From: Trifolium pratense
Taxonomy: Eukaryota > Streptophyta > Magnoliopsida > Fabales > Fabaceae
NCBI RefSeq assembly: GCF_020283565.1
Contig: NC_060060.1
Span: 69,673,257 to 69,737,256 of the forward strand
Reading direction: 5' to 3'
DNA length: 64,000 nucleotides
In this document: positions 9,161 to 20,831 of the stretch, piece by piece
How positions within the stretch are numbered: position 1 is the stretch's first letter
Layout of the letters: every line of letters starts with the position of its first letter
Notes under the pieces: model-generated
The model's input: the letters and a program-made list of their open reading frames with translations, nothing else
The model's database searches: none
Told to the model about the DNA's origin: nothing
Translations under genes and position numbers: made by a program

Positions 9161-9959
9161 ATTTTCATATTTTACAATTTTTGTACCAACAATCTATATT
9201 TTTACTTTAAAAATTGTGATTTTTGGCTATAAAGGTGATTTATTGTCTCCAACATTGAATTTAAAGATGAAATATCAAATTTGAGACCAAAATTCACATT
9301 TTTTGTCATTAAAATTCGATAATTTTATGGCAAAAAAGAAAAAAAAAATATTGAGATAGGACTAAAATTGCAACAAATGTGAAAATATGAGACTTAAAAA
9401 ATTAAATATTAATTAAACATATTTTTTTATGTCATTTCATATTTATATATGAAAGTTCAACTGCTAATTTTATCTAATATTATAAAGTCAATTAATTATG
9501 AACTAACATTTACACTAATATTTTAACTAATATGTATACCGAGTTACTTATAATCATCAATAATATACTTTAAATTAATATTTACATTAATATTTATACA
9601 TTAATATTACTGAGTAACTTAAAATCATTAATAATACATTTAAATTAATATCCTACAAATATAAAAAAATTATTTTTTGGGGTGGGATGGGTCGTGGCCC
9701 ACCTCAGCCCACCCCTAGGTCGGCTGCTGGACAGGTGTCATATCTCTAATTAGACAATGATACAAGTATAAAATGCATAAACATAATATTAATTATTTGA
9801 GCATACTTTATATTATTATGTCATGTTTTCGTTTGATTAATTTGATATTAAATATTATGAAGTATAGTGCAAAATACTCTATATGATTAAAACCAGAACT
9901 GGATCTCTTTCATGAATTGCGTTCAAATTCTGAACAATTTTTACCTCATTAATCCAGTG
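9161..9959. other. AT-rich spacer
   Basis: No gene or transposon ends recognised. A short GC-rich island (about 9680-9730) contains gggtgggatggg and cagcccacccc. The rest is long A/T runs. Confidence 0.5.
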
Positions 9960-11265
9960 TTACAGATGCAAAAGGTGTAAAGTGGACTTCATGGATCTTA
10001 GCCATTCGATTAAATCAGGTGGCTGGGATTTAAAAATCCTGAAACAGATCTCGATCCTTGGATTAATCTTTTGGCTATGTTTTAAATAGGGAACGACCGG
10101 TGATGGGATGACACGTGGTCGTCCCCTACCTCCAGCCATCTTCTTCACACGAAGAACAACAACCAGCGGCCATGGAAGCTTCATGAAAGCTTCGGCCTTG
10201 AACAACAACAACATCAAATCTTGCTCGAAAATTGAAAATGAATATACATTTTTACTCGAAATTTCGTGTAGATCATGAAAAAAAACTTGGATTTTTCAAA
10301 AAGTGTTTATATTTCAAAAACAATTCGAACTTTTAAAAACCCCAAAAATTTCGAAAACTCGGATTTGAATAGATTAAGCAAAAGTGTGGTCAAACCTACT
10401 TGTTTCAAGCCCCCTGGTTTGGTGGTTGATTCCAACTCTTTTCTTGGCAATTTTGGTGGTTTGGGTATGCTTCTTTGATGCTTTTCTTGCGTTTTTTTCT
10501 TGTTGGTTATGGAAGGTTTGTGATGGTTTTGATGATTTTCGAAATTTTGTGAAAATGGAGAAAAAGTGGATGAATCTTAATCTTTGCCTCTCTTTAGACT
10601 CTAACATTTTTTCCTTCTGTCCATACTCCTTTTATAGAGTCTTAAGGAAAGTTCTAGGCTTAGAAATTAAGTTAAAATGAGGGTAATAGGGTAAGAACAA
10701 GCGATGGCAATTTTGAGATTTTTTTTGTTATTTTTGGTGGTTTTATTTGACTTTGATCATGATCACAATCAGAGCGTGGAGAGGGAGCACAAATTTGATT
10801 AGGTGTGGAGTGTCTAGATTCTTCTAGACCCTTTTGTTATGAGATAAAGAGATAAGGTTGAAGAGAAATGAGGCGGATAAGTTTTGACAATTTTTGGTGA
10901 TTTTTGTACTTGTCTTTTGGTCTGCCATTCACAATGTTGAAATGTTAAGAACTCGACTTTGCATATGAAGCATACTCATCTGAGTCTTCGCTGTATTGTA
11001 GCTTTTGCGTCGGCTGTCTTATTTTTTTAACAAAAAGGACTTTGGTCAAGTTTTTATTTGGCGAGTGAGCTTTTATTTTGGGTAAAAATGGAATTTTGTG
11101 GTAGAATTGGTTTTCTTGAGAATGAAGTAACAAAATGAATATCAAATTAATATTTTTTTTGAATTTGAATTTTTAATAGTAAAATAATAAAAATGTTTAA
11201 TATGTGGAAAAATGGAACAATAAAAATATGATGAAAAATGGGGCAGGACAAAATTAGGGTATGAT
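9960..11265 (-). repeat. Possible LTR remnant of a Tat/Ogre-type gypsy element
   Basis: Read on the minus strand the sequence starts near 11265 with ATCATACCCTAATTTTGTCC, close to the TGTCATACCCC start common to legume Ogre-like LTRs. Downstream follow long T-rich, non-coding blocks. No internal region, primer-binding site or paired LTR was found, so it would be a solo LTR or a fragment. Small ORFs here have no recognisable domains. Confidence 0.3.
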
Positions 11266-11893
11266 AGAAAAGACCAATTCTAATTGAATTGTTGATTCAT
11301 GTTCATAAATATTTTACAGGTGCTTAAAGAGTGTCCCGAGAACACTGTTTAACCTTTTCCTTTCTTTAATTTTCTTATTTAAAGATTGATATTACTAACT
11401 TTAAAATGAATCATTTGTTTTAGAGGATACAACTTCTTGTGTCTAAATTAATGATACTGAATAGCCATCGCATCCTTCTTCAGGATGTTGTTGTTTAGTC
11501 TTGACATCTGAATTTTGGAATTTGGATTATTGCCCTCACATTTTTTTCTACATATCTCTCCTTACAAATATCTCTACATATATCTATTTTGCATGATTTG
11601 ATTGAATGCGTGTGAAAAAAAAATTACATTGTCGGTACATATCAAATTGACAAAAGTATTTCATACAATTATTATTTTAATAACAGATTAAAAGCATTGC
11701 AATTCAATATTTCATGTTCCAGTAAAAGTATTCATCAGATCTGAATATATTCCAACAGCTATTACATTTAAGAAACAACTATTATTCACATTTCCTTATT
11801 AATATGAATGAATAATGAAACAAACTCGATCACATGCTAATATGAATAAATAATGAAACAAACTTGATGACATGCAGAAGTTTGTAACGGCGC
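11266..11893. other. Spacer and 3' flank of the acyl-CoA oxidase gene
   Basis: AT-rich. The part just before 11894 is the 3' UTR and flank of the minus-strand gene; a near-duplicate phrase 'atgaataatgaaacaaactcgat / aaataatgaaacaaacttgat' lies at about 11808-11870. Nothing else is seen. Confidence 0.5.
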
Positions 11894-14889
11894 TTAATTT
11901 TGAGCAATAGACCAAGAATTTGACTCAATCCAGTTGTATGCGATGGGACTCAAAAAAGCATCAGGAATACCAAAGGAATTAACCAGAGCAAGTGCATGAG
12001 GTCGAAGTTCGGCACATAGTTTTGGCACTTCTTTCCTCACTGCAGAAGCATTCTCTGTTGACAAGTACCCGTATCGGAGAAAGGCAGCGTCTTCATCCAC
12101 ACTAATCAAAGCGTATAACGATCTTAACAGACCTAAGACATCCTGCAAAGGAGAAAAGCACAGATTATTAAATAAACTTGTTTTACATATTTATGTGCTG
12201 TAAATAATGTAACAACTAACAAATACAACCACGCAGAAGGAATACTCCATAAGCAATAACATACCTTCAATGAACCAGCTGGTAAAGCTGACTCGGCCTC
12301 CATAAATGTTTTTAGTATTGCTCGTTCAGAGAAAGCTCTGCCCAAGTCCTCGGCAAGTTGATAACTCTGGTAAAGAGAGTAGCTTCAAACTGTAAGATGG
12401 TGACAATAATGACGGAATAATTAACAAAACGTGGTAGAGTCCTCACTAGAATAAAGGCAGACTCTTTGCTATTTCCTTGAGATTGATGTTCGGAAACCTC
12501 TTCAGCAAAACGTTTCAATAGATCTCGCTCTCTTAGGTGGAACAGATCAATCTGCATAAATGAGAGGTGAGAAACAAATAGAAGCTTCTACCAACCAGGT
12601 CACTCCAAATATCAACAGGTATATAGTCAAACGAATACCTGAAATTCACTGCTCTTGATGGTAGAACTTGTTAACTGAGATGGGATGACAGGACAAGATT
12701 TGTTCATGTGTTCTAATCCCAGACCTTTAAATGGCTTGTTTTTTGTCTGACATGCTATGTATTCTGCGAGGAGTGCCTTGCTTATCTGAGGAAAAATGTA
12801 GAACCGGTAAATTCAATCCGGATATTTAACAAAAAATAGTGGAATGCTGCTTAAATTTTACATGAGTTTTTCAATGCTACTTCAAATCTTCAATGGTATA
12901 AATCAAAAATCATCAGCTAAAAGTTTATTGACAAGGTCCACCGTATCAGAAATAGGAAATCATTAGCTCTGGACTGGGTTTCATTAAGTATCTCTATTAA
13001 TGCATAAGAACAAATTTTGTTACTCATGTGAAATCACTTCTGGGTCTAAGCATGACAAAGGATAGGCTACCAATACGTTTTAGCTGAAATCTCAATTAAT
13101 GAACAATAAGCATGATAAGGATCGACATTCTAAGTTCTAATCTCTTGAACAAAAAAGGCTCAAATGTTATGATTAGCTCAAATGTTATGATTAGAAACCA
13201 ATTAACCCAAAAGTTTACACTTAAGACCCAAAGTAGGTTTTGTCTTCAACAAATTCAAATGAAGGTTCAAGCAATGAGCTAAACCCCTGTTAGTATTCTC
13301 AAAGTTAAATCACATATAATTATTTGATATTTCTCTATCTTCTCCACCACTAAAATATAAAATGCAACTAATCTGACAAAAGGATTCAAGTATTGTTTTG
13401 CAATATACACATCATATATCTCCTTGGTTTGAATTTCACAGAAAACCAATTTTGAATTGAAAGGGGAATTCCATATTCAAACAATGCACTGTTTAAGAAC
13501 AGTTCTAGAGCCTATACCTCCTGCAGAAAATACTCCCTCCAGTCTTATATTTAAGTAACAAAAAATGCACATCCCTTAAGAAAGTTGGTTAACTGCATTT
13601 ATTGCCCTTGCATTTGCTCTAATTAAATTAAATTAACTGATGATAAAAATAATTATGCTTCCTTTTTTTCCCTTGCGTTTGCTCTAATTAAATTAAATTT
13701 ATTGTAAAAACAACAAGTCTGTTGCCCTTTTTAAGTTAAATAATACTGCACCTTTTGGCCATGCCTTTAAACTCTTGGACTTCTTCATGTAATAGAAGCT
13801 TAAGAACAGATACAAAATTTGGAAATTCTAGATATGAGATGCTAGTAATAAATGCCTTTAAATTAATTGAAAAATATTGGAAAGCAAACTCTGGGAGTAT
13901 AACAAGAAAACTGGACGTGACTCACGTGAGATAGTAAATACCTCTTGATGTAAAAGGCATTTTATTGGAACATTTAAAAAATCGGAAAAATGAATTTATA
14001 CTTAATTCAAGGGTAAATTTGGAATGACAACATTAAATAGAGTAGAGAATAGAGTAGTGGTAGTTTGATTTTGCTTAAATTTGAGACCACCAATTTTTGT
14101 CATTTTTGTTGCTTATATGTGGAGACTTGAGGGAGTATTTCTCAAATCTAAGACTAACATCAGAAGAACCTGCTACACACACCAATTTTTGTCATTTTTG
14201 TTGCTTATATGTGGAGACTTGAGGGAGTATTTCTCAAATCTAAGACTAACATCAGAAGAACCTGCTACACTTCGTTCGCACTAAGTTTCATATTGAATTT
14301 GAACAGAATACTATAACATACCTGCTGCATCAGAACATTGTTGTCCCCCTCAAATGTTGAATGCACATCATATTCACCCTTGAATTGACCAATACGATTT
14401 TCAGTTTTGATGCCTTGTCCCCCACATGCTTCACGACATTCCTAAATCAAGCATTAATAGAACCTTAGTGAGGTCCACAGCTTACAAATTACAATCAATC
14501 ACACCCAAGTATAATAGTAATTTGTATTACCTGAAGAGTGCGCATATTATTCCATGTAAAAGTAGCCTTGTATGCACTAGAAACAATATGAATTGCTTTG
14601 TTTGATTCAGGTGTTCTACTCACATACATCATTTTGAGCTCAATTGAGGCAAAACTCATTGCGTATCTGCAGAAGACGTAAGGAGATGAACATAAACAGG
14701 TACATTATTATATCTGTTCATGGTCAAACTAGGATAGCCGCTTGTTATTAAATCTCTGACGTCTAAATAATTATTAGAACGTAACAGCATATATATGGTG
14801 CAGTTGGTTAAGTCGCACTCTGATGAGTGTGTGCTTCATGTTGATTTTATATCAAATGCTTTCGTCTGGAATACATATGGGAAAATATC

Positions 14890-14942
<53 letters not shown>

Positions 14943-17900
14943 TCATGTTGATTTTATATCAAATGCTTTCGTCTGGAATACATATGGGAAAATATCCCGT
15001 GTGTGTGTGTGTGTGTGCTAAAAGTGGCATACGCATACCTAAGTTTTGGTTCCTAAGGGATTTGAAGCACTTTGAGTTCTCAACAAGTAGATATTAAAAT
15101 GCATGTATTAGAGTACTTACATCTTAGCAAGTAAAGGCAATAGGCGCTGTTGATGACTGGGGTAATCAAGCAGTAAAACTTCAGGCCCATTTGGTGCAAT
15201 AGAAAAGGCCCGCCGTGTCAATGCATATCTTATAGCAATGGCTAAACTAATCTAACAGAAGCAAATGAAAGGCACAATAATGTAAGATGTTAAAGTTTGG
15301 TGAGTTTATACATAAAAAAAATAAAAAAACAGACAAATGCAATCATATTCACAAATAAAGATGGAATATTTACCTTGGAGATGTAAACCGAACTGACGGC
15401 AATAGTTACACGACCAGAGGTCAAGGGGGCTAAGAATGCTGCAAACCTCTGGAGCAAAACAGGCATACAACAAAAGATATATCAGCAAACTTTGCAATTG
15501 GAACAAATAAGAGCACAAGGAGATAAAAAGGAATGCCATCTCTTAGAAAAAGCAATCACCTGATCTGTATTTTTTATTGCACTCAAATATTCGCCACTTG
15601 GTGAAACGTCAGCCACAGAATTCAACAAATTCTCTCTGGGTATTCTTAATTTGTCAAACCTGCAATCAGATGTACAATAAGAACTTGAGTTTACTCCTTT
15701 AGATAAAATTCATTATCAGGTGCAATCTTGCTTAAAAAAATGTATATATTACCAGATACGGCCATTATCAACCCCATTTAAACCAATTTTATGACCACAT
15801 TCAGCTATTCGGATATTTGGGCATATATTTCCATCAAAATCTCTGATTTGGGCAATAAAAGCATGCACCCCTTGGTTGCTTCCATTTATGTTGAGTTGTG
15901 AAAAAACTATAGTATGTGTTGCATGCTGAATAGAAAACTAAGTTAATACAGTCTCTATATGTACAAAGATATAGCAGGGAGAAAGTGTCAGCATCCAAAC
16001 AATCTTACAACAACTAGGATTATAAATGGAAACGATAATAAAAGAGTCCTTACATTTGCTGCACCACCGATCCAATACTTCTGAGCTGACTCACACGGAG
16101 TATTGATGACAAATTCTCCAGTAGTTGGATCATAAGTAGTGATTGTTTCAATTCCTCGGACCTACCAAAATTACTCTGGAAAGATTATTAAAAGGGACAG
16201 AATAAAAAGCATTATAAACTACATATGGACCTCATAATCCCATCCTATTGAGCAACTTTCACATACATTACTCCCATGGCCCAACTCAGACATAGAAAAA
16301 CAACCCTTCATGTCATAGTTTTCAGTAGCTCTCAACCATTTGTCATGGTGACGCTTGGTTCCCAGAAACTTCACAGCCCCGCCCCTGAAATCCATTATTC
16401 ATAAAGAAACCATTCCAACAGTGACTCATTTGTCAAATAAACGTTTTGGAAGAGGATAATAAATAATCTCTAAGATGGCATCATCAAACAGATCCACCAC
16501 TCTCTTCATGTTATCTACAACCACCTCAAAATAAAAAATGAAGAAAAAGAAAAGAATACAAATTAATTTAATTACATCATAATTTTACCAACGGATAGCT
16601 TCAGAGTGCATGAAATCACATCAAACTATAGGTGCAGGAAGTTTTTCTAGTAAGAAACAATTCATTTAACAAGGCCAACTGGACAAGTATGTGTCAAACT
16701 TAAAAAGCATTCATAACCTTCATTTGAAGGCTAAGCTTTTCTAATACTCATTCTTCAACAAAGTGATCTAGAGTTCAATCGTGTTAGAGATGCTGAAGTG
16801 GGCCTTGATGTGAATGATAATAAGCCCAAAGTGTGGAGGTTTTATAGGAGGAAGCATAAAAGATGCTGAGGTGGCAGCTATGTGATGGATACAATCAGAG
16901 TTAGTTACTATATAAGGGGAGTAGGGGAGTTAGTTACTATATAAGGGGATTAGGGTCAGGTCTTTACGGAAGAAAAAAAGAATTAAGATCACACTTTGGA
17001 TAGGGAAGCCGTTAGAGCTTTTTAGGGTTGACAGCCGTCGCTATCAACACATTCTATTTTCCTTTGCTTGTATTCGTTCTTTTCACAGTAATACAAACCT
17101 CTTTATCGTTTATTATAATTTTATTCACACAAAACCCATCAATTGGTCCGACCTACCGGATCAAAACCCAGTTGAAAATGAGTTCAGCTTATCACCCAGA
17201 GACAGATGGACAAACTGAGGTCACTAACAGAGGGTTGGAGAGTTATTTGCGCCGTTTTGCCTCTGAACAGCCCAAAACATGGTCGCACTGGATCTCGTGG
17301 GCAGAATTTTGGTACAATTCCTCTTACCATATTTCCATTGGCAAAACTCCTTTTGAAGTGGTGTATGGCAGGACACCACCTACTATCATGCGTTTTCTGA
17401 GTAATGAAACTAAGGTTGCAGCAGTAGCTTTAGAACTTAGTGAAAGGGATGAAGCTTTAAATCAATTGAAAACTCATTTGTTGAGGGCACAACAACAGAT
17501 GAAGAAGTATGCAGACAAGAAGAGAAGAGAGGTTAAGTTTAACATAGGAGATTGGGTTTTTTTGAAGCTAAGACCTCATAGACAAGTGTCTGTGGCAAGA
17601 AGAATTAATCCTAAGTTGGCTGCCAGGTTTTATGGGCCTTTTCAAATCATTGCTAAGATGGGAGAAGTTGCTTACAAGTTACAATTACCTGCACAATCTC
17701 GTATACATCCAGTTTTCCATGTCTCCCTACTTAAAAAGGCCATTGGAGATTATTCTGTGCAGGGAGAACTCCCACAGGAGTTAGAAATTGGTCCTGATGA
17801 TGATAATTATCCTGAAAAGGTTATTGGTGCTAGGACTATCACACGTGGGGGAGTATCTGTGTCTCAGAGTCTTATTAAATGGAAACACAAATCCAATGAT

Positions 17901-19665
17901 GATGTTACTTGGGAGGACGATGTGTTTCTCAAAGGACAGTTCCCTGATTTCAGTCTTGAGGACAAGACTTTTATTGAGGAGGAGGGAATTGTTAGAGATG
18001 CTGAAGTGGGCCTTGATGTGAATGATAATAAGCCCAAAGTGTGGAGGTTTTATAGGAGGAAGCATAAAAGATGCTGAGGTGGCAGCTATGTGATGGATAC
18101 AATCAGAGTTAGTTACTATATAAGGGGAGTAGGGGAGTTAGTTACTATATAAGGGGATTAGGGTCAGGTCTTTACGGAAGAAAAAAAGAATTAAGATCAC
18201 ACTTTGTGATAGGGAAGCCGTTAGAGCTTTTTAGGGTTGACAGCCGTCGCTATCAACACATTCTATTTTCCTTTGCTTGTATTCGTTCTTTTCACAGTAA
18301 TACAAACCTCTTTATCGTTTATTATAATTTTATTCACACAAAACCCATCAAATCGTCACCAACTATCTTGTAAATTAAAGTTTAATTTTAGCATAAGTTG
18401 GCACAGGCAGCTTAGGTGAACATAACCATGAAAGTTTAATTATTGGTTCGTATCAACAAACTTGACGACTGAAAGGTCAATTAGCATAACAAAAACAAGT
18501 GAAATATATATAACAAAAAAACCCAGCAATAAACATACAAAAGTAACAAATGTAGCTCAAATATGTGGTTAGTTACGTTTAGTGGATAGTTAATGAATAT
18601 AGCAAGTTACTGTAACTTATTAATCATCACATATGTTCAACTTCAAATAAACATGATATTCATTAATCATCTAAATTGTACTGTATTCAAATATACATAT
18701 ATCCATTATCCCGATTTGTGTTATACATTTAAAAATTGTAGTTAATTGTGTTCAATTGATGATGAATGAGTTGTGACATGTTATATACTACCTCCGTCCC
18801 TAAATATAAAACTCTTCAGATTTTTATGTCCTTTTCTTTTTTTCTTTTTCTTTTTTTATATAAGAGCCTTTCAAATTTTCAAAAGTATTCATTATTTTTT
18901 ACCAACATGTTTTGGACAGTAATAAATACTCTAGAAAAAACATTAACTCATTCTCTCTGTCTCTGATTAATACTCCAATCAACTTTCTTAATCTCTACAA
19001 TTTTCTTCAAACAGTCTTATATGTAGGGACTAAGGGTAGTTTTGTGTTAAAATATAAAATTGTAGTATTCATCAATCATGTATAAAGTTATATTTAATTG
19101 TTTGACTAACCATAGTTTTGTTTGAAAATAACAAATGAGGAAATCTGTATAAAAATGAGGTAGAGAGAGAGAGAGAAGAAATAGTTGGTTACCACAAGAA
19201 GATATGAACGCCAAGCTTAACAGCAAGAGAGTGATCATACATTCCAATAACCTCATGAAGAGCCAATTTCCTCAACTCCTCTTGTGGACCATCACCGGTA
19301 AGCCAACCGCGAAACACGCCGCGATCCAACAAATAAGCAATTCGCTTCATCGTCATCTCTCGCTGTTGCTCCATCGACTGATTATAATCGGGGGAAACGA
19401 ACACACGTCCGTCGACTTCCCGTCGGTTGAATAGACCGCTCTGTATGATTAATCCGAATAGCCAGTCGCGTTCCTCCAAATTGTGGCCGTCTAACAGCCT
19501 CCGCATCTCTCGCACATCGAATGTTACCGGATTTGATTCCGAGAGCTCCGGAGGTGAGTAGCATAGGCAAGCGTTGTGTTGTAGAATTGTTGTGGCCGTT
19601 GGTTGATCGTGACGGAGGTGGTTCGTGAGGATCTCGGTTCGCCGGTAGATGCGGTTGGTGTCCAT
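11894..19665 (-). CDS. ACX3: Acyl-CoA oxidase 3 (peroxisomal, medium chain), 13 exons, 678 aa
   Basis: The product oxidises acyl-CoA to trans-2-enoyl-CoA with release of H2O2, the first step of peroxisomal beta-oxidation. Exons in gene order: 19193-19665, 16267-16384, 16054-16161, 15753-15925, 15560-15659, 15374-15448, 15121-15251, 14531-14666, 14322-14441, 12639-12785, 12447-12551, 12265-12366, 11894-12142. All junctions are GT/AG and keep the frame. The total of 678 residues is close to Arabidopsis ACX3. Visible features are an N-terminal PTS2-like RTEILTNHL (9-17), the FAD-loop MSELGHGSN (189-197), GGQG (445-448) and FEGDN with the presumed catalytic Glu469, and an ACOX C-terminal domain. 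The start is the ATG at 19665; GTG is the codon two triplets upstream. Intron 1 (2.8 kb) holds a gypsy derivative and a Stowaway element, and intron 9 holds another Stowaway. The reading frame looks functional. Confidence 0.93.
13533..14135. mobile_element. Stowaway-type element in ACX3 intron 9
   Basis: Ends read ctccctcc (13533) and ggaggg-like gagggag (to 14135), flanked by TA on both sides (13531-13532, 14136-14137), as expected of Tc1/mariner-related Stowaway MITEs. The right end is included in a 90-bp tandem duplication (14091-14180 and 14181-14270). A 'tgctctaattaaattaaatt' word also occurs twice inside. Confidence 0.6.
14893..14940. repeat. (TG)24 microsatellite in ACX3 intron 7
   Basis: A pure TG run of 48 bases is followed by a near-exact repeat of the preceding 60-odd bases (from cttcatgttgattttatatc at 14835 and 14941) and a second, shorter TG run near 15001-15018. 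The whole block looks like a segmental duplication mediated by the microsatellite. It does not touch exon 7 (15121-15251) or exon 8 (14531-14666). Confidence 0.85.
16782..17141 (+). repeat. 5' LTR of the gypsy derivative
   Basis: 360 bp, TG...CA ends, with a duplicated 'agttagttactatataagggga' box near 16900-16950 that resembles a TATA region. The first 80-odd bases carry the same sequence that codes for the polymerase C-terminus in the 3' LTR. Confidence 0.9.
17165..18077 (+). pseudogene. Integrase C-terminal part with chromodomain
   Basis: The frame opens before 17165 but has meaning from [11 protein letters not shown] onward. It shows the integrase core end ([12 protein letters not shown]), the GPY/F-type region (FYGPFQII), [10 protein letters not shown] and a C-terminal chromodomain-like stretch (VIGARTI to VTWED, about 17815-17915) that targets chromoviruses to chromatin. 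The last 28 codons and the stop at 18075-18077 lie inside the 3' LTR. The catalytic D,D of integrase are deleted, so it is inactive. It is placed with the chromovirus clades by its chromodomain; which clade is not settled. Confidence 0.8.
17990..18350 (+). repeat. 3' LTR of the gypsy derivative
   Basis: 361 bp and nearly identical to 16782-17141. It is preceded by the purine run gaggaggaggga (about 17976-17987), a good polypurine tract. It contains the end of the pol reading frame. Confidence 0.9.
18788..19039. mobile_element. Stowaway-like MITE in ACX3 intron 1
   Basis: The left end ctacctccgtccctaaatata and the right end atatgtagggactaagggtag are inverted repeats of the Stowaway type. It has no coding content and lies about 150 bases from the exon 1 donor at 19192. 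Confidence 0.6.
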
Positions 19666-19802
19666 GTTCACTGTTCAGAAACGCGTGTTTGGTGGAATTT
19701 GGAATATAATAATGAAATGGAATTGTTATCCTGCACGCAAAAACATGTTCACGCATTCCACTTCTTTAATGGTACTAGTATGTTTGCTATGTTTAAACCA
19801 AT

Positions 19803-19985
19803 TTTATAAAAACCGGACCGGCCGGTTTGACCGGTTCGGCCGTGAACCGGACACAGCATCGGTCCGGAACAAGTACCAGAACCGCTAGTCCATTAAACCG
19901 GGATAAACCCACTTTGAACCAGTCTGAACCGGTATAAACCGGAAAAACCGGTCGGTTCTCTTCTAATAAAAAACCGGAAATTCAA
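19803..19985. repeat. CCGGTT-rich repeat end, left
   Basis: Dense words of ccggaccgg, ccggttcgg and gaaccgg follow a T/A-rich edge (ttttataaaaaccgg). The inverted counterpart lies at 25560-25672 and ends ccggtccgatttttaaaac. Together they look like the two ends of a 5.9-kb compound element around the Helitron nest. The class is not assigned. Confidence 0.45.
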
Positions 19986-20135
19986 AAAAAAAAATCTTTT
20001 CTAGATTAGTTACTCTTTTTGGTGGATTTCGGATTTGAATTTGAGTTATATATATTAATGAGATATAATTATTTATATTTGAATTTGAGTTATTTTCTTT
20101 TAAAATTATTTTTAATAGGTGCATTAAATACGATT

Positions 20136-20447
20136 TATCTATAACAATATATAAAGGGGATAAGGGAGTTTGAGCTGGATTTTTTTTGGTTCATTTTGCC
20201 CTTAACTTCCTTTATGGTTTTTTAATTATTCCATAATTGCCCTTAACTTCCTCTCTTTTTTTTTTATGGTTTTTTCATCTATATCTATTCTATACTATAT
20301 CTATAACAATATATAAAGGGGATAAGGGAGTTTGGGCTGGATTTTTTTTGGTTCATTTTGCCCTTAACTTCCTTTATGGTTTTTTAATTATTCCATAATT
20401 GCCCTTAACTTCCTCTCTTTTTTTTTTTATGGTTTTTTCATCTATAT
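20136..20447. repeat. Duplicated Helitron-like 5' end, about 161-bp period
   Basis: The block 'tctataacaatatataaagggg...' with 'cccttaacttcc' twice inside occurs at about 20136-20285 and again at about 20297-20447. The word tctata-atatataaa is typical of plant Helitron 5' ends. Confidence 0.6.
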
Positions 20448-20622
20448 ATAATATATAAAAATAATACATGAGTTTTGGGGTAGAATTTTCATAATACCAA
20501 CATTACCCTTGCCTTTTTTTAGTAGCAACAAAAATATTTTATTAACAAACTCACCATAACATAAAGCGTATCTTTTTTTTTTGGTACATAAGTTAGACAC
20601 AGGCAGGCGCGGAACCCGCTAG
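20289..20622 (+). mobile_element. Short non-autonomous Helitron, putative
   Basis: A TCTATACTATAT start at 20289 and an end at CTAG (20619-20622) followed by T, preceded by a short GC hairpin (cgcggaacccg). Helitrons start TC, end CTRR with a 3' hairpin and insert between A and T. The hairpin is weak, so boundaries are tentative. Confidence 0.4.
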
Positions 20623-20831
20623 TAAACAATAATTGAGAAATGATTGAATTTCCAAATTAGCCAAAGATTCTAAGTAAAATGATATCATCATGTATTAGAG
20701 AAATTGCAAAGGCCTTCATAGTTAGTCACATAGGAATTGGAGAAATATTAGAATGCCACATAAGACATGGATCAATGAAATGGTGCCACATAGGAATAAG
20801 ACTATGAGAGAGAAACTCCTAAACATATAAA

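Larger units (their letters stand above)
16782..18350 (+). mobile_element. Ty3/gypsy chromovirus deletion derivative in ACX3 intron 1
   Basis: Two LTRs (16782-17141, 360 bp; 17990-18350, 361 bp) start TGTTAGAGATG and end CCCATCA. The only difference I noticed is a small indel near the 'cactttg' word. A perfect 5-bp duplication, aatcg, flanks the element (16777-16781, 18351-18355). The interior is only about 850 bp: a short leader after the 5' LTR, then the C-terminal part of integrase with a chromodomain. gag, protease, reverse transcriptase, RNase H and most of integrase are missing, with the deletion joint near 17155-17170. It must have been mobilised in trans or deleted after insertion. 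Near-identical LTRs indicate a recent insertion. It is antisense to ACX3. Confidence 0.92.

Noticed and set aside
10384..10680. 98-aa ORF in the possible LTR remnant
   Set aside because: Hydrophobic low-complexity translation, overlapped by other-frame ORFs, no supporting signals.
15306..15539. Minus-strand ORF overlapping ACX3 exon 6
   Set aside because: The ORF runs through introns; exon 6 is explained by the spliced gene in its own frame.
18237..18419. 60-aa ORF in the 3' gypsy LTR
   Set aside because: It duplicates the start of the frame in the 5' LTR and ends in intron sequence; LTR sequence, not a gene.
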